This document shows, piece after piece, positions 1 to 5,496 of a stretch of DNA of 11,007 nt. Where the stretch lies: NCBI GenBank assembly GCA_045598345.1, contig JAZLLX010000101.1:1-11007 (forward strand), written 5' to 3'. The notes below the pieces were generated by a model. It saw only the letters and a list, made by a program, of their open reading frames with translations. It made no database searches and was not told where the DNA came from. Origin of the DNA: Phascolarctobacterium_B sp045598345. GTDB taxonomy: Bacteria > Bacillota > Negativicutes > Acidaminococcales > Acidaminococcaceae. Both the position numbers and the translations under genes were made by a program. Numbering within the stretch: position 1 is the stretch's first letter; each line of letters begins with the position of its first letter.

Positions 1-204
1 AAGTTGGCAGAGATTGTAGGGGGACGGGTTCTTGCCGTAGGCAAGGTTCCGCACCCGGGCAAAGCATCGCTTTGCACAATGTCAGCACATAATGACAGGG
101 TTTTCTGCGTAATCCGCACCCCCAGTCGCCCACCGAAAAAACTTATCGGCGACAGCCCCCGCAAAGGCGGGGGCTACTCATGTTCCTGTTATTATAATCG
201 GTGA
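1..204 (+). repeat. Dispersed structured repeat, copy A (left end cut by the window)
   Basis: This is the first of three copies of a repeat about 200 bp long; the others are at 3179-3396 and 4938-5156. Shared blocks include GGGGGACGGGTTCTTGCCG, GGGCAAAGCATCGCTTTGCA and TTTTCTGCGTAATCCGCACC. The copy folds into several hairpins: CTTGCC/GGCAAG, GCAAAGC/GCTTTGC and AGCCCCCGC/GCGGGGGCT. Its right end carries TTCCTG followed by TTATTATAAT, a version of the TTCCTGTGATTATA terminal motif seen at the other copies. Open frames run through it on both strands, but they look incidental to the repeat. No transposase is nearby, so it behaves like a non-autonomous or REP-type element. Confidence 0.85.
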
Positions 205-231
205 TTAAACTTTTCATTCCTTTGTCTCAGG

Positions 232-284
232 CAGGGAAATACCTGAATTTTCCGAGGGAAATGCAGGTATTTCCCTGTTTTTTT
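232..284 (+). terminator. Strong intrinsic terminator of a gene upstream of the window
   Basis: A perfect 14-bp stem, CAGGGAAATACCTG (232-245) pairing with CAGGTATTTCCCTG (264-277), has an 18-nt loop and is followed at once by seven T (278-284) and more T-rich sequence. No T-run lies on the other side, so it works in the + direction. It probably ends a gene lying left of position 1, beyond copy A. Confidence 0.85.
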
Positions 285-602
285 ATTTTCTGCAAGTTTC
301 AACATCTTTTGCAATCCGTTTTCAGAGTCCCGTGAGTTTATCGTAAATTGGTAAAATGACGTCATTTCTTAAAAAGTCGCGTCATTTTCGCCTTTTTCGC
401 TAAAATTTTTGAATTTTGCGATGAAGATAATCTATCATTCAATATATAAAAATTGTTGTTTTATTGTTTGTGAATTTATTTTTGCCTTTAAAGTTTTATT
501 GTTTTTTGCAAAAGTTTGTGAAATTTTATTTGGCTTGCCGATGGGGGCTGGGTTTGCGTGAAAGGGCTTCGGTTCTAATGCTAAAAATAATAAACATTTC
601 TC
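285..602. other. AT-rich gene-free stretch upstream of the autotransporter
   Basis: No convincing gene is seen. The sequence is rich in A/T tracts, with loosely repeated GTTTTATTGTTT segments at about 458-515. The short open frame at 464-664 has no ribosome site and a low-complexity translation. The stretch probably serves as the extended control region of the autotransporter gene; the palindrome at 354-367 lies in it. Confidence 0.5.
354..367. promoter_or_regulatory. Perfect 14-bp palindrome, possible operator
   Basis: AAATGACGTCATTT is its own reverse complement. A half-site (GTCATTTT) recurs at 381-388. The symmetry suits a dimeric DNA-binding protein, but the site is about 250 nt upstream of the promoter at 603-633 and no regulator can be named. 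Confidence 0.3.
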
Positions 603-633
603 TTGCCAAAATTCGGGGGGGGGGTGTTATAAT
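603..633 (+). promoter_or_regulatory. Probable autotransporter promoter with poly-G spacer
   Basis: A perfect -10 TATAAT (628-633) has an extended TG at 625-626. The best -35 is TTGCCA (603-608), leaving a 19-bp spacer. Ten of those spacer bases are the G tract at 615-624. Loss of two G would give the optimal 17 bp. Transcription would begin near 640, about 40 nt before the start codon. Confidence 0.6.
615..624 (+). repeat. G10 homopolymer, candidate phase-variation tract
   Basis: Ten consecutive G lie between the -35 and -10 elements of the promoter in front of a surface autotransporter. Tracts of this length slip during replication. In Neisseria porA a poly-G tract in the same promoter position sets the expression level. 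That parallel is established; slippage here is inferred. Confidence 0.65.
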
Positions 634-666
634 GTTGCTTGCTAAATGTAAAATTACATTATAATT

Positions 667-674
667 GAAGGAGG
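667..674 (+). promoter_or_regulatory. Ribosome binding site that fixes the autotransporter start
   Basis: GAAGGAGG lies 5 nt before the ATG at 680. It overlaps the in-frame TTG at 665, so the longer reading from 665 is excluded. Confidence 0.85.
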
Positions 675-679
675 ATATT

Positions 680-3091
680 ATGATTAAGACAAAACAAATT
701 TTAATTGCCCTGGCGGTGATTGGGGCGAATATGCTGCACGATATGCCGGTAAATACATCTTTGGCGGCGGAGGTGGATTACACGATTATACAGGGGAGCA
801 ATAGTTATGATTCAGCCACTGCTGGAGGCACTTATTCTGATACTATCAAAGGCAATCCAAATAGTATTAGCGGACTTTCCTCCACCCGTTACAGCGATAA
901 TGAGGTGATTATCCGCAACGGGACGTATGCCCATCCTCAAACTGCAGTTGCCGGGGCATACACAGAGACATCTGACGATACGAAAAACAATACCGTCAGT
1001 ATTTACGGCGGTACAATTAAAGCAGATATTCTGGGTGCAAATAGTACGAATGGAGCGGTGAGCGGCAATAAGGTGAATATCTACGGGGGGACTTTGGGGG
1101 AAGGTAGCGGTATAGCTATTTATGGCGGATATAGTGATTATAACAATGCCACAGGCAATTTGATTTATATTGAGGGCGGAACTTTTGCAAGCGGAACGTA
1201 TATTTGTGGCGGCTACATTTGTTATAGTGGCAATGTAGGCGGGGACAACAGCGAAGACGGTAACACGGTAGATGTCAAAGGCGTAACATTAGGCAGCGGC
1301 GCTATTTATGGCGGTTGCAGTGCAAAAGGTAATGTTGCCAACAACAAGGTAAATATTACCGATGGTACATTTGGCACTCAAATTTACGGTGGCTACAATT
1401 CAAAAGGTAATGCTGTCAACAACAAGGTAAATATTACCGATGGTACATTTACTAAAACAATTTACGGCGGCTCCGCTATAGATGACAGTGCCACTGTCCT
1501 TGTCAAAAATAACTCGGTAACTATTACTACCGGTACGTTTAATGGAGATGTATTTGGCGGTTATTGTAATAAAGTCGGTGAAGTTGTTGGGAATTCAGTA
1601 ACCATTAACGATGGCAATTTTATTAACAAAAACGTGTACGGTGGTTGGAGTAGATTAGGCACTGTTACAGAAAATGAAGTCACTATTAAAAGCGGTACTT
1701 TTACCGGGACGTCAATTTATGGCGGCTACATTTTGAGCACTAGCAGCGTTGCCCCTGGCAGCGCTACAGGTAATAAGGTGAACATTGAAGGGGGAAATTT
1801 CAGTGGCAATTATAAACTTTATGGCGGATATATATTTGATGATGTAGGTGGCACAAGCACAGGCAACACTTTGAATTTGAAAATAAAAATGGGGGGCAAG
1901 GCGGCGGAAGTGGGATGCTTCCAAATCATGAACTTTACTTTGCCGAATGATATTGCTGACGGGCAAACAATGCTGAAAACTACAAATATGAAATTTGACC
2001 CAACAAATACCACTATCAATGTTGATGCTTCGGCTGCAACGCTGAACGATAGTGATGTTATTACTTTAATTGCGTATGACAGCAAAACAGGAAATTGGAC
2101 GCAGGGAACAATAACAGGTGGTCCTGCAGGGTGGGTAATAAGTGATACAGGTAACAGTATAATATTCAGTTTGCCCGGTGCAGGCGGCGGCAATGAAGAC
2201 CAACAGAAAGCCCCGGTTGAAGGCATTGCGGCGGCGGTACAAATGGTGAACCAAAGTGCGGACTTGGCAAGCGGTCAGGGTATGGCAAGTTTGGTCGCCA
2301 ACACCGCAGGCGGTGCAACTGACACCTTCGGCGCTATGAGTGCCGGCAGCAGCAAATACAAAACCGGAAGCCATGTGGATGTGGACGGCTGGGGCGTGCT
2401 TGTTGGTGCGGGCAAGACAAAGGAATGGAAAGACGGCTCTGCCACCACTTACGGTTTGTTCTTTGAATACGGAAAAGGGGACTTTGACACTTACAACGGC
2501 AATGTACACGGTGACGGCAATTCCGAAAATAAAGGCGTAGGTATTATGGCAAGACACAAACTCACCAACAACACCTATTACGAAGGCAATATCCGTTACG
2601 GCAAGCAGGAAACAGAGTGGGGACAGAGTGACATCGGCAGTTACGACACGGACAGCAGATATTACGGCATCAGTGTAGGCATGGGACATATCTTCCCGGC
2701 AGGTAAGAATGAAATAGATGTCTATGGCAGATACACCTACGGACATGTGGGCGCTTGTGACGCAACAGTGGGAACAAGCGAGTACCACTTTGACAGCGTG
2801 AAGAGCCACAGGGTAAGAGTTGGCGGAAAATACAATTTCAAATTAAAGGACAGCAATGCCAAACCCTATGTAGGACTTGCGTGGGAACGTGAGTTCAAAG
2901 GCGAAAGCAAGGCAAGCATAGCCGGAGTCGGCGAAGCCCCCGCACCCAGCATGAAAGGCAACACAGGTATACTGGAAGTCGGCTGTGACTGGAAAGTAAG
3001 CAAGAAGTGGACAGTTGGACTGGGAGCGAATGCGTATATGGGTAAGAGAAAAGGATGGGATGGAATGGCAAGAGTGTTCTATAATTTCTAA
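680..3091 (+). CDS. Autotransporter adhesin-like outer-membrane protein (type Va secretion)
   Basis: This is a surface protein of 803 residues. Residues 1-30 form a signal peptide: KTK, then hydrophobic ILIALAVIGANML, with a likely cut after SLAA. The passenger, about 31-500, holds some ten repeats of the pattern N-x-V-x-I-x-x-G-T-F-x(4-6)-I-Y-G-G, spaced about 26-40 residues, typical of a right-handed beta-helix. A linker rich in Gly, Pro and Ala (about 505-530) leads to a C-terminal autotransporter beta-barrel (about 555-803). The barrel has alternating aromatic strands and ends in ARVFYNF, with the C-terminal Phe recognised by the BAM machinery. The start is set by a strong ribosome site 5 nt upstream. 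The gene is monocistronic, between its own promoter and terminator. The poly-G promoter suggests ON/OFF or graded expression. The ligand cannot be deduced. The barrel assignment is secure; the adhesin role is inferred. Confidence 0.9.
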   Translation: MIKTKQILIALAVIGANMLHDMPVNTSLAAEVDYTIIQGSNSYDSATAGGTYSDTIKGNPNSISGLSSTRYSDNEVIIRNGTYAHPQTAVAGAYTETSDDTKNNTVSIYGGTIKADILGANSTNGAVSGNKVNIYGGTLGEGSGIAIYGGYSDYNNATGNLIYIEGGTFASGTYICGGYICYSGNVGGDNSEDGNTVDVKGVTLGSGAIYGGCSAKGNVANNKVNITDGTFGTQIYGGYNSKGNAVNNKVNITDGTFTKTIYGGSAIDDSATVLVKNNSVTITTGTFNGDVFGGYCNKVGEVVGNSVTINDGNFINKNVYGGWSRLGTVTENEVTIKSGTFTGTSIYGGYILSTSSVAPGSATGNKVNIEGGNFSGNYKLYGGYIFDDVGGTSTGNTLNLKIKMGGKAAEVGCFQIMNFTLPNDIADGQTMLKTTNMKFDPTNTTINVDASAATLNDSDVITLIAYDSKTGNWTQGTITGGPAGWVISDTGNSIIFSLPGAGGGNEDQQKAPVEGIAAAVQMVNQSADLASGQGMASLVANTAGGATDTFGAMSAGSSKYKTGSHVDVDGWGVLVGAGKTKEWKDGSATTYGLFFEYGKGDFDTYNGNVHGDGNSENKGVGIMARHKLTNNTYYEGNIRYGKQETEWGQSDIGSYDTDSRYYGISVGMGHIFPAGKNEIDVYGRYTYGHVGACDATVGTSEYHFDSVKSHRVRVGGKYNFKLKDSNAKPYVGLAWEREFKGESKASIAGVGEAPAPSMKGNTGILEVGCDWKVSKKWTVGLGANAYMGKRKGWDGMARVFYNF
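1323..1450 (+). repeat. Near-identical 50-bp direct repeat inside the passenger domain
   Basis: Segments 1323-1372 and 1401-1450 differ at only two visible positions (GTTGCC against GCTGTC). They encode KGN(V/A)(A/V)NNKVNITDGTF. The offset is 78 bp, exactly 26 codons, so recombination between them would add or remove one beta-helix repeat without breaking the frame. The other passenger repeats are much more diverged in DNA, so this pair is a recent duplication. Confidence 0.8.
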
Positions 3092-3123
3092 AAAAAAGTC
3101 CGCCGTAAGGCGGATTTTTTTTT
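3091..3123 (+). terminator. Intrinsic terminator of the autotransporter gene
   Basis: TCCGCC (3099-3104), loop GTAA, GGCGGA (3109-3114), then nine T (3115-3123). An A-tract before the stem makes it potentially bidirectional. It begins at the stop codon of the autotransporter gene. Confidence 0.9.
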
Positions 3124-3178
3124 AGAAATTATAATTAAATGTCAAAGAACAAAGAGCAAAGACCAAATATGGTAAAAA

Positions 3179-3396
3179 GTTCCTGTGATTAGAGCAGGGG
3201 AAGTGGCAGAGTTTGTAGGGGGACGGGTTCTTGCCGTAGGCAAAGTTCCGCACCCGGGCAAAGCATCGCTTTGCACAATGTTAGCAAGCAGTGCCAATGT
3301 TTTCTGCGTAATCCGCACCCCCAGTCGCCCACCGAATAAACCTTTCGGCGCCAGCCCCCGCAAGGGCGGGGGCTACTCGTGTTCCTGTAATTAGAA
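3179..3396 (+). repeat. Dispersed structured repeat, copy B
   Basis: This is a full-length copy of the family. It opens with GTTCCTGTGATTAGAGCAGG and closes with GTTCCTGTAATTAGAA, so its ends are in direct orientation. The same hairpins as in copy A are present. The loop of the strong AGCCCCCGC/GCGGGGGCT stem changes from AAAG to AAGG while the stem is kept, as expected if the fold matters. Frames open on both strands here show no ribosome site. Confidence 0.85.
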
Positions 3397-3404
3397 TATT
3401 TATT

Positions 3405-3486
3405 CGTAGGGGCAGGTTTGCAACCTGCCCGAAGAACGGACGATAAGAGAAGAAAGGACGGGCGGGTTTGAAACCCGCGCCCTACG
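3405..3486. repeat. Double-hairpin palindromic element
   Basis: Outer arms CGTAGGG (3405-3411) and CCCTACG (3480-3486) are perfect inverted repeats. They enclose two hairpins: GGGCAGGTT/AACCTGCCC (3410-3430) and GCGGGTT/AACCCGC (3462-3478). This architecture of two GC-rich hairpins facing each other resembles REP/BIME-type elements moved by REP-associated transposases. No transposase gene is in the window. Confidence 0.7.
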
Positions 3487-3565
3487 GGGAAAGTTGTAAG
3501 TTAAAAGTTTATGAATGCTTCGCATAATGCAAAAACACCCATCGCAAGCGGTTTAAGAAAGCGGG

Positions 3566-3594
3566 AAAAAAGTTCGTGTTAAGCGGACTTTTTT
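3566..3594 (+). terminator. Orphan terminator-like hairpin
   Basis: AAAAAAGTTCG (3566-3576) pairs with CGGACTTTTTT (3584-3594) around a 7-nt loop, with one G-T pair. The T-run on the right and A-run on the left allow function in either direction. No gene lies just upstream, so it may insulate rmuC or be a repeat remnant. The 12-mer TTAAGCGGACTT within it recurs at 5302-5313. Confidence 0.5.
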
Positions 3595-3598
3595 ATTG

Positions 3599-3628
3599 TT
3601 GTTTATTGGTTGTGCAGTATGGTATAAT
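3599..3628 (+). promoter_or_regulatory. Probable rmuC promoter (extended -10)
   Basis: TATAAT (3623-3628) is preceded by TG at 3620-3621, giving an extended -10. A weak -35, TTGTTT (3599-3604), sits 18 bp upstream. The transcript would start near 3635 and carry an 85-90 nt leader. Confidence 0.6.
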
Positions 3629-3721
3629 ACACAAAACAATTTGTCCGGCTTTGGGAATTCTTTTGCATAGGGCGGGGGAACTTAAGGCGGATGATAGTAT
3701 GGAATAGAAAGGTGAAACGCT

Positions 3722-4675
3722 ATGAACAATTTTGTAATTACTCAACAGATGATAAATATTATGATTGTGGGGTTGTTGGCGGTGGCGGTGGTACTGCTGC
3801 TCATCTTAGTTTTTCGTAATTCCCATCATCGTGAAATAAAAGAAGATTTGCAAGACAATTTTGATTTGTTCTACCGTATGAACAGCGAAAACCTTGTGAA
3901 TCTGCAAAAGTCCTTGGCACATCAACTTGGTCAGGTTCAGCAGGGGTTGGGGGAGATGCGGAATTTGGCAACAGAGGTCGGGGGCATTAAAAAGATTTTA
4001 GGCAATGTGAAGACACGTGGTATTCTTGGTGAGGTACAACTGGCGGCTATTTTGCAAGATATTCTTGTGCCGGAGCAATATGCCACCAATGTTGCAACAA
4101 TTCCGGGCAGTGCCAACAGGGTGGAGTTTGCTTTATGTTTGCCCGGTGAAAATCGTTCAGTGGTTTATTTGCCCATTGATTCCAAGTTTCCAGGCGACCG
4201 CTATGAGGAACTTTTGAATGCCAAGGAATCAGGGGAAAAGGAATATATTGAGCGCGCATATAAGGAACTGGAAAATGTGATTAAGAGTGAGGCAAAGGAT
4301 ATTAGCACCAAGTATATTGAGGTTCCTTATACCACTAATTTTGGGATTATGTTCCTGCCTTCCGAAGGTCTTTATGCAGAGGTGCTGGGCAGGGGCTTGT
4401 TGCAGAAACTGCAACGGGATTACAAGGTGACTATAGCAGGGCCAAGCACTATGGCGGCGTTTATCAACAGTTTGCAAATGGGTTTCCAAACCCTTGCTAT
4501 TCAGCAACGCAGTAATGAGGTGTGGGAACTTTTGGGTGCGGTGAAGACGGAATTTGAAAAGTTTGATGCTTGTTTGGAACGGATAAAGAAGGATCTGGAA
4601 AACGCCCAAAGTGAGTTGGAAAATTTGGTGGGAGCAAGGACAAAGGCGATAAATAAGAAGTTGAGGGATGTGTGA
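3722..4675 (+). CDS. DNA recombination protein RmuC
   Basis: This 317-residue protein belongs to the RmuC family, which limits rearrangement at inverted repeats and has a PD-(D/E)XK-like nuclease fold; its exact reaction is unsettled. A membrane segment occupies residues 11-31, so the protein is anchored with the rest in the cytoplasm. A short coiled-coil stretch follows (about 36-85), then the family core: RGILGEVQL (99-107), LPIDSKFP (150-157), MFLPSEGLYAE (210-220), AGPSTMAAFINSLQMGF (239-255). A charged helical tail ends the protein. It is shorter than E. coli RmuC (475 residues), mainly because the coiled-coil region is reduced. The start ATG has AAAGGTG 7 nt upstream. It appears to be transcribed alone. 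Its position between inverted-repeat-rich gaps may be coincidence. Confidence 0.93.
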   Translation: MNNFVITQQMINIMIVGLLAVAVVLLLILVFRNSHHREIKEDLQDNFDLFYRMNSENLVNLQKSLAHQLGQVQQGLGEMRNLATEVGGIKKILGNVKTRGILGEVQLAAILQDILVPEQYATNVATIPGSANRVEFALCLPGENRSVVYLPIDSKFPGDRYEELLNAKESGEKEYIERAYKELENVIKSEAKDISTKYIEVPYTTNFGIMFLPSEGLYAEVLGRGLLQKLQRDYKVTIAGPSTMAAFINSLQMGFQTLAIQQRSNEVWELLGAVKTEFEKFDACLERIKKDLENAQSELENLVGARTKAINKKLRDV

Positions 4676-4680
4676 GAGTT

Positions 4681-4748
4681 AGGATATAGGAATCAGGATA
4701 CAGGATTTAGGGGAATGAGTAATTAGTAATTAGTAATGAGTAATTGTG
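4681..4748. repeat. Short tandem and low-complexity repeats after rmuC
   Basis: The stretch has AGTAATT-type heptamers (GTAATTAGTAATTAGTAAT near 4719-4738) and GGAATCAGGATACAGG-type runs. An inverted counterpart (CCTGAAACCTGATTCC, with TAACTCC tandems) lies at about 5325-5362. AGGAATCAGG on the left pairs with CCTGATTCCT on the right. It has no coding content and no rmuC terminator is visible in it. Confidence 0.5.
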
Positions 4749-5156
4749 GTAGGATGTTCCTGTGATTATAATTAAGGTTTCAAGTGTTAGGTGTAAGGTT
4801 TCAGGAAAGGATGACAGAGTGTGGACTTTTTCCGCCCCAGGCGTGGGGCGGGGGATCGACACAGTTTTTTTAGGTCGGTGGTGGGGTCGCTTACTTGTAG
4901 TTAAAAATTGTAAGTTAGAAGTTATAAATTTCGGTAAGATGTTCCGGTGATTATAGCAGGTGAGTTGGCAGAGATTGTAGGGGGACGGGTTCTTGCCGCA
5001 GGCAAGGTCCCGCACCCGGGCAAAGCATCGCTTTGCACAATGTTGGCAGGCAGTGACAATGTTTTCTGCGTAATCCGCACCCCCAGTCGCAACCATGTTC
5101 CTAAAAGCGACAGCCCCCGCAAAGGCGGGGGCTATATAATCACAGGAACATCCTAC
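4749..5156. repeat. 408-bp segment bounded by perfect 22-bp inverted repeats
   Basis: The left arm 4749-4770 contains AGGATGTTCCTGTGATTATA. Its exact reverse complement occupies 5135-5156, 22 of 22 bases. The right arm is also the right end of repeat copy C. Inside are a GC hairpin CCGCCCC/GGGGCGG (4832-4851), the direct repeat AAGGTTTCA (at 4774 and 4795), and copy C. There is no gene. It may be a composite mobile unit or two nearby insertions in opposite orientation. Confidence 0.65.
4938..5156 (+). repeat. Dispersed structured repeat, copy C
   Basis: This third copy of the family starts with GATGTTCCGGTGATTATAGC and ends in TATAATCACAGGAACATCC, so unlike A and B its ends are inverted relative to each other. 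The region between the AGTCGC and GCGAC blocks is altered (AACCATGTTCCTAAAA instead of CCACCGAA...), apparently by a different short sequence. The three GC hairpins are preserved. Confidence 0.85.
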
Positions 5157-5195
5157 AATAATTTTTCATTTTTAACTTATAACTTATAACTTCTA

Positions 5196-5290
5196 TCGGT
5201 GGTGGGGTGGCGACTGCATAGCGAAACTACCGCTTTAATCGCCACCCTCAGGCAGTTGCTACGCAACTGCCAGCCCCCTCCAGGGGGCAC
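5196..5290. repeat. Triple-hairpin palindromic element
   Basis: Three hairpins sit in tandem: GGGTGGCGA/TCGCCACCC (5205-5213 and 5239-5247, with AGCG/CGCT nested in the loop), GGCAGTTGC/GCAACTGCC (5251-5271), and GCCCCCT/AGGGGGC (5273-5288). The leading TCGGTGGTGGGGT also occurs near 4874, showing that it belongs to a repeated family. It has no coding content. A REP-like element is the most likely identity. Confidence 0.65.
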
Positions 5291-5368
5291 GAGAGTCAGC
5301 ATTAAGCGGACTTCCCCTAATCCCTAACTCCTAACTCCTAACCCCTGAAACCTGATTCCTGACTATAA

Positions 5369-5396
5369 TACCACAAGATATTGTGGTGATTTTTTT
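5369..5396 (+). terminator. Intrinsic terminator before glmS
   Basis: CCACAA (5371-5376), loop GATA, TTGTGG (5381-5386), one further A-T pair outside, then a T-rich tail with seven T at 5390-5396. It lies upstream of the glmS promoter, so it ends readthrough from the rmuC side rather than attenuating glmS. Confidence 0.75.
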
Positions 5397-5434
5397 GTCA
5401 AGACCAATTTTCAATGCTTTAATTTAAATTTTGG

Positions 5435-5464
5435 TTGACTTATGGCAAAGTTTTCTATTAAAAT
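5435..5464 (+). promoter_or_regulatory. Promoter of the glmS operon
   Basis: TTGACT (5435-5440) and TAAAAT (5459-5464), each one mismatch from consensus, are separated by 18 bp. Transcription would start near 5471, leaving a leader of only about 26 nt. That is too short for a glmS ribozyme. Confidence 0.65.
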
Positions 5465-5496
5465 ATAGTACATAAAAAATTTATGGAGGTAGACCA

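Noticed and set aside
4..204. Small similar proteins encoded by all three repeat copies (MAEIVGGRVLAVGKVPHPGK type), plus open frames on the opposite strand
   Set aside because: The frames follow from the repeated DNA itself, are open on both strands, lack ribosome sites, and end differently in each copy; differences track hairpin loops rather than codon positions.
464..664. 66-codon frame before the autotransporter
   Set aside because: It has no ribosome site, is low-complexity, and overlaps the promoter and poly-G tract.
2066..2809. Long antisense frame in the autotransporter gene (247 codons)
   Set aside because: It is a shadow of biased codon use in a clearly recognised + strand gene; the product resembles no family and has no ribosome site.
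3405..3486. tRNA-like cloverleaf
   Set aside because: The paired arms do not match tRNA arm lengths, and no T-loop or anticodon arrangement is present.
4681..5368. CRISPR array or insertion sequence in the repeat-rich gap
   Set aside because: Repeats are not regularly spaced with unique spacers, and no transposase or cas gene is present.
5300..5496. glmS ribozyme or another riboswitch upstream of glmS
   Set aside because: The promoter leaves only about 26 nt of leader, and the hairpin at 5369-5396 is a plain terminator lying before the promoter.
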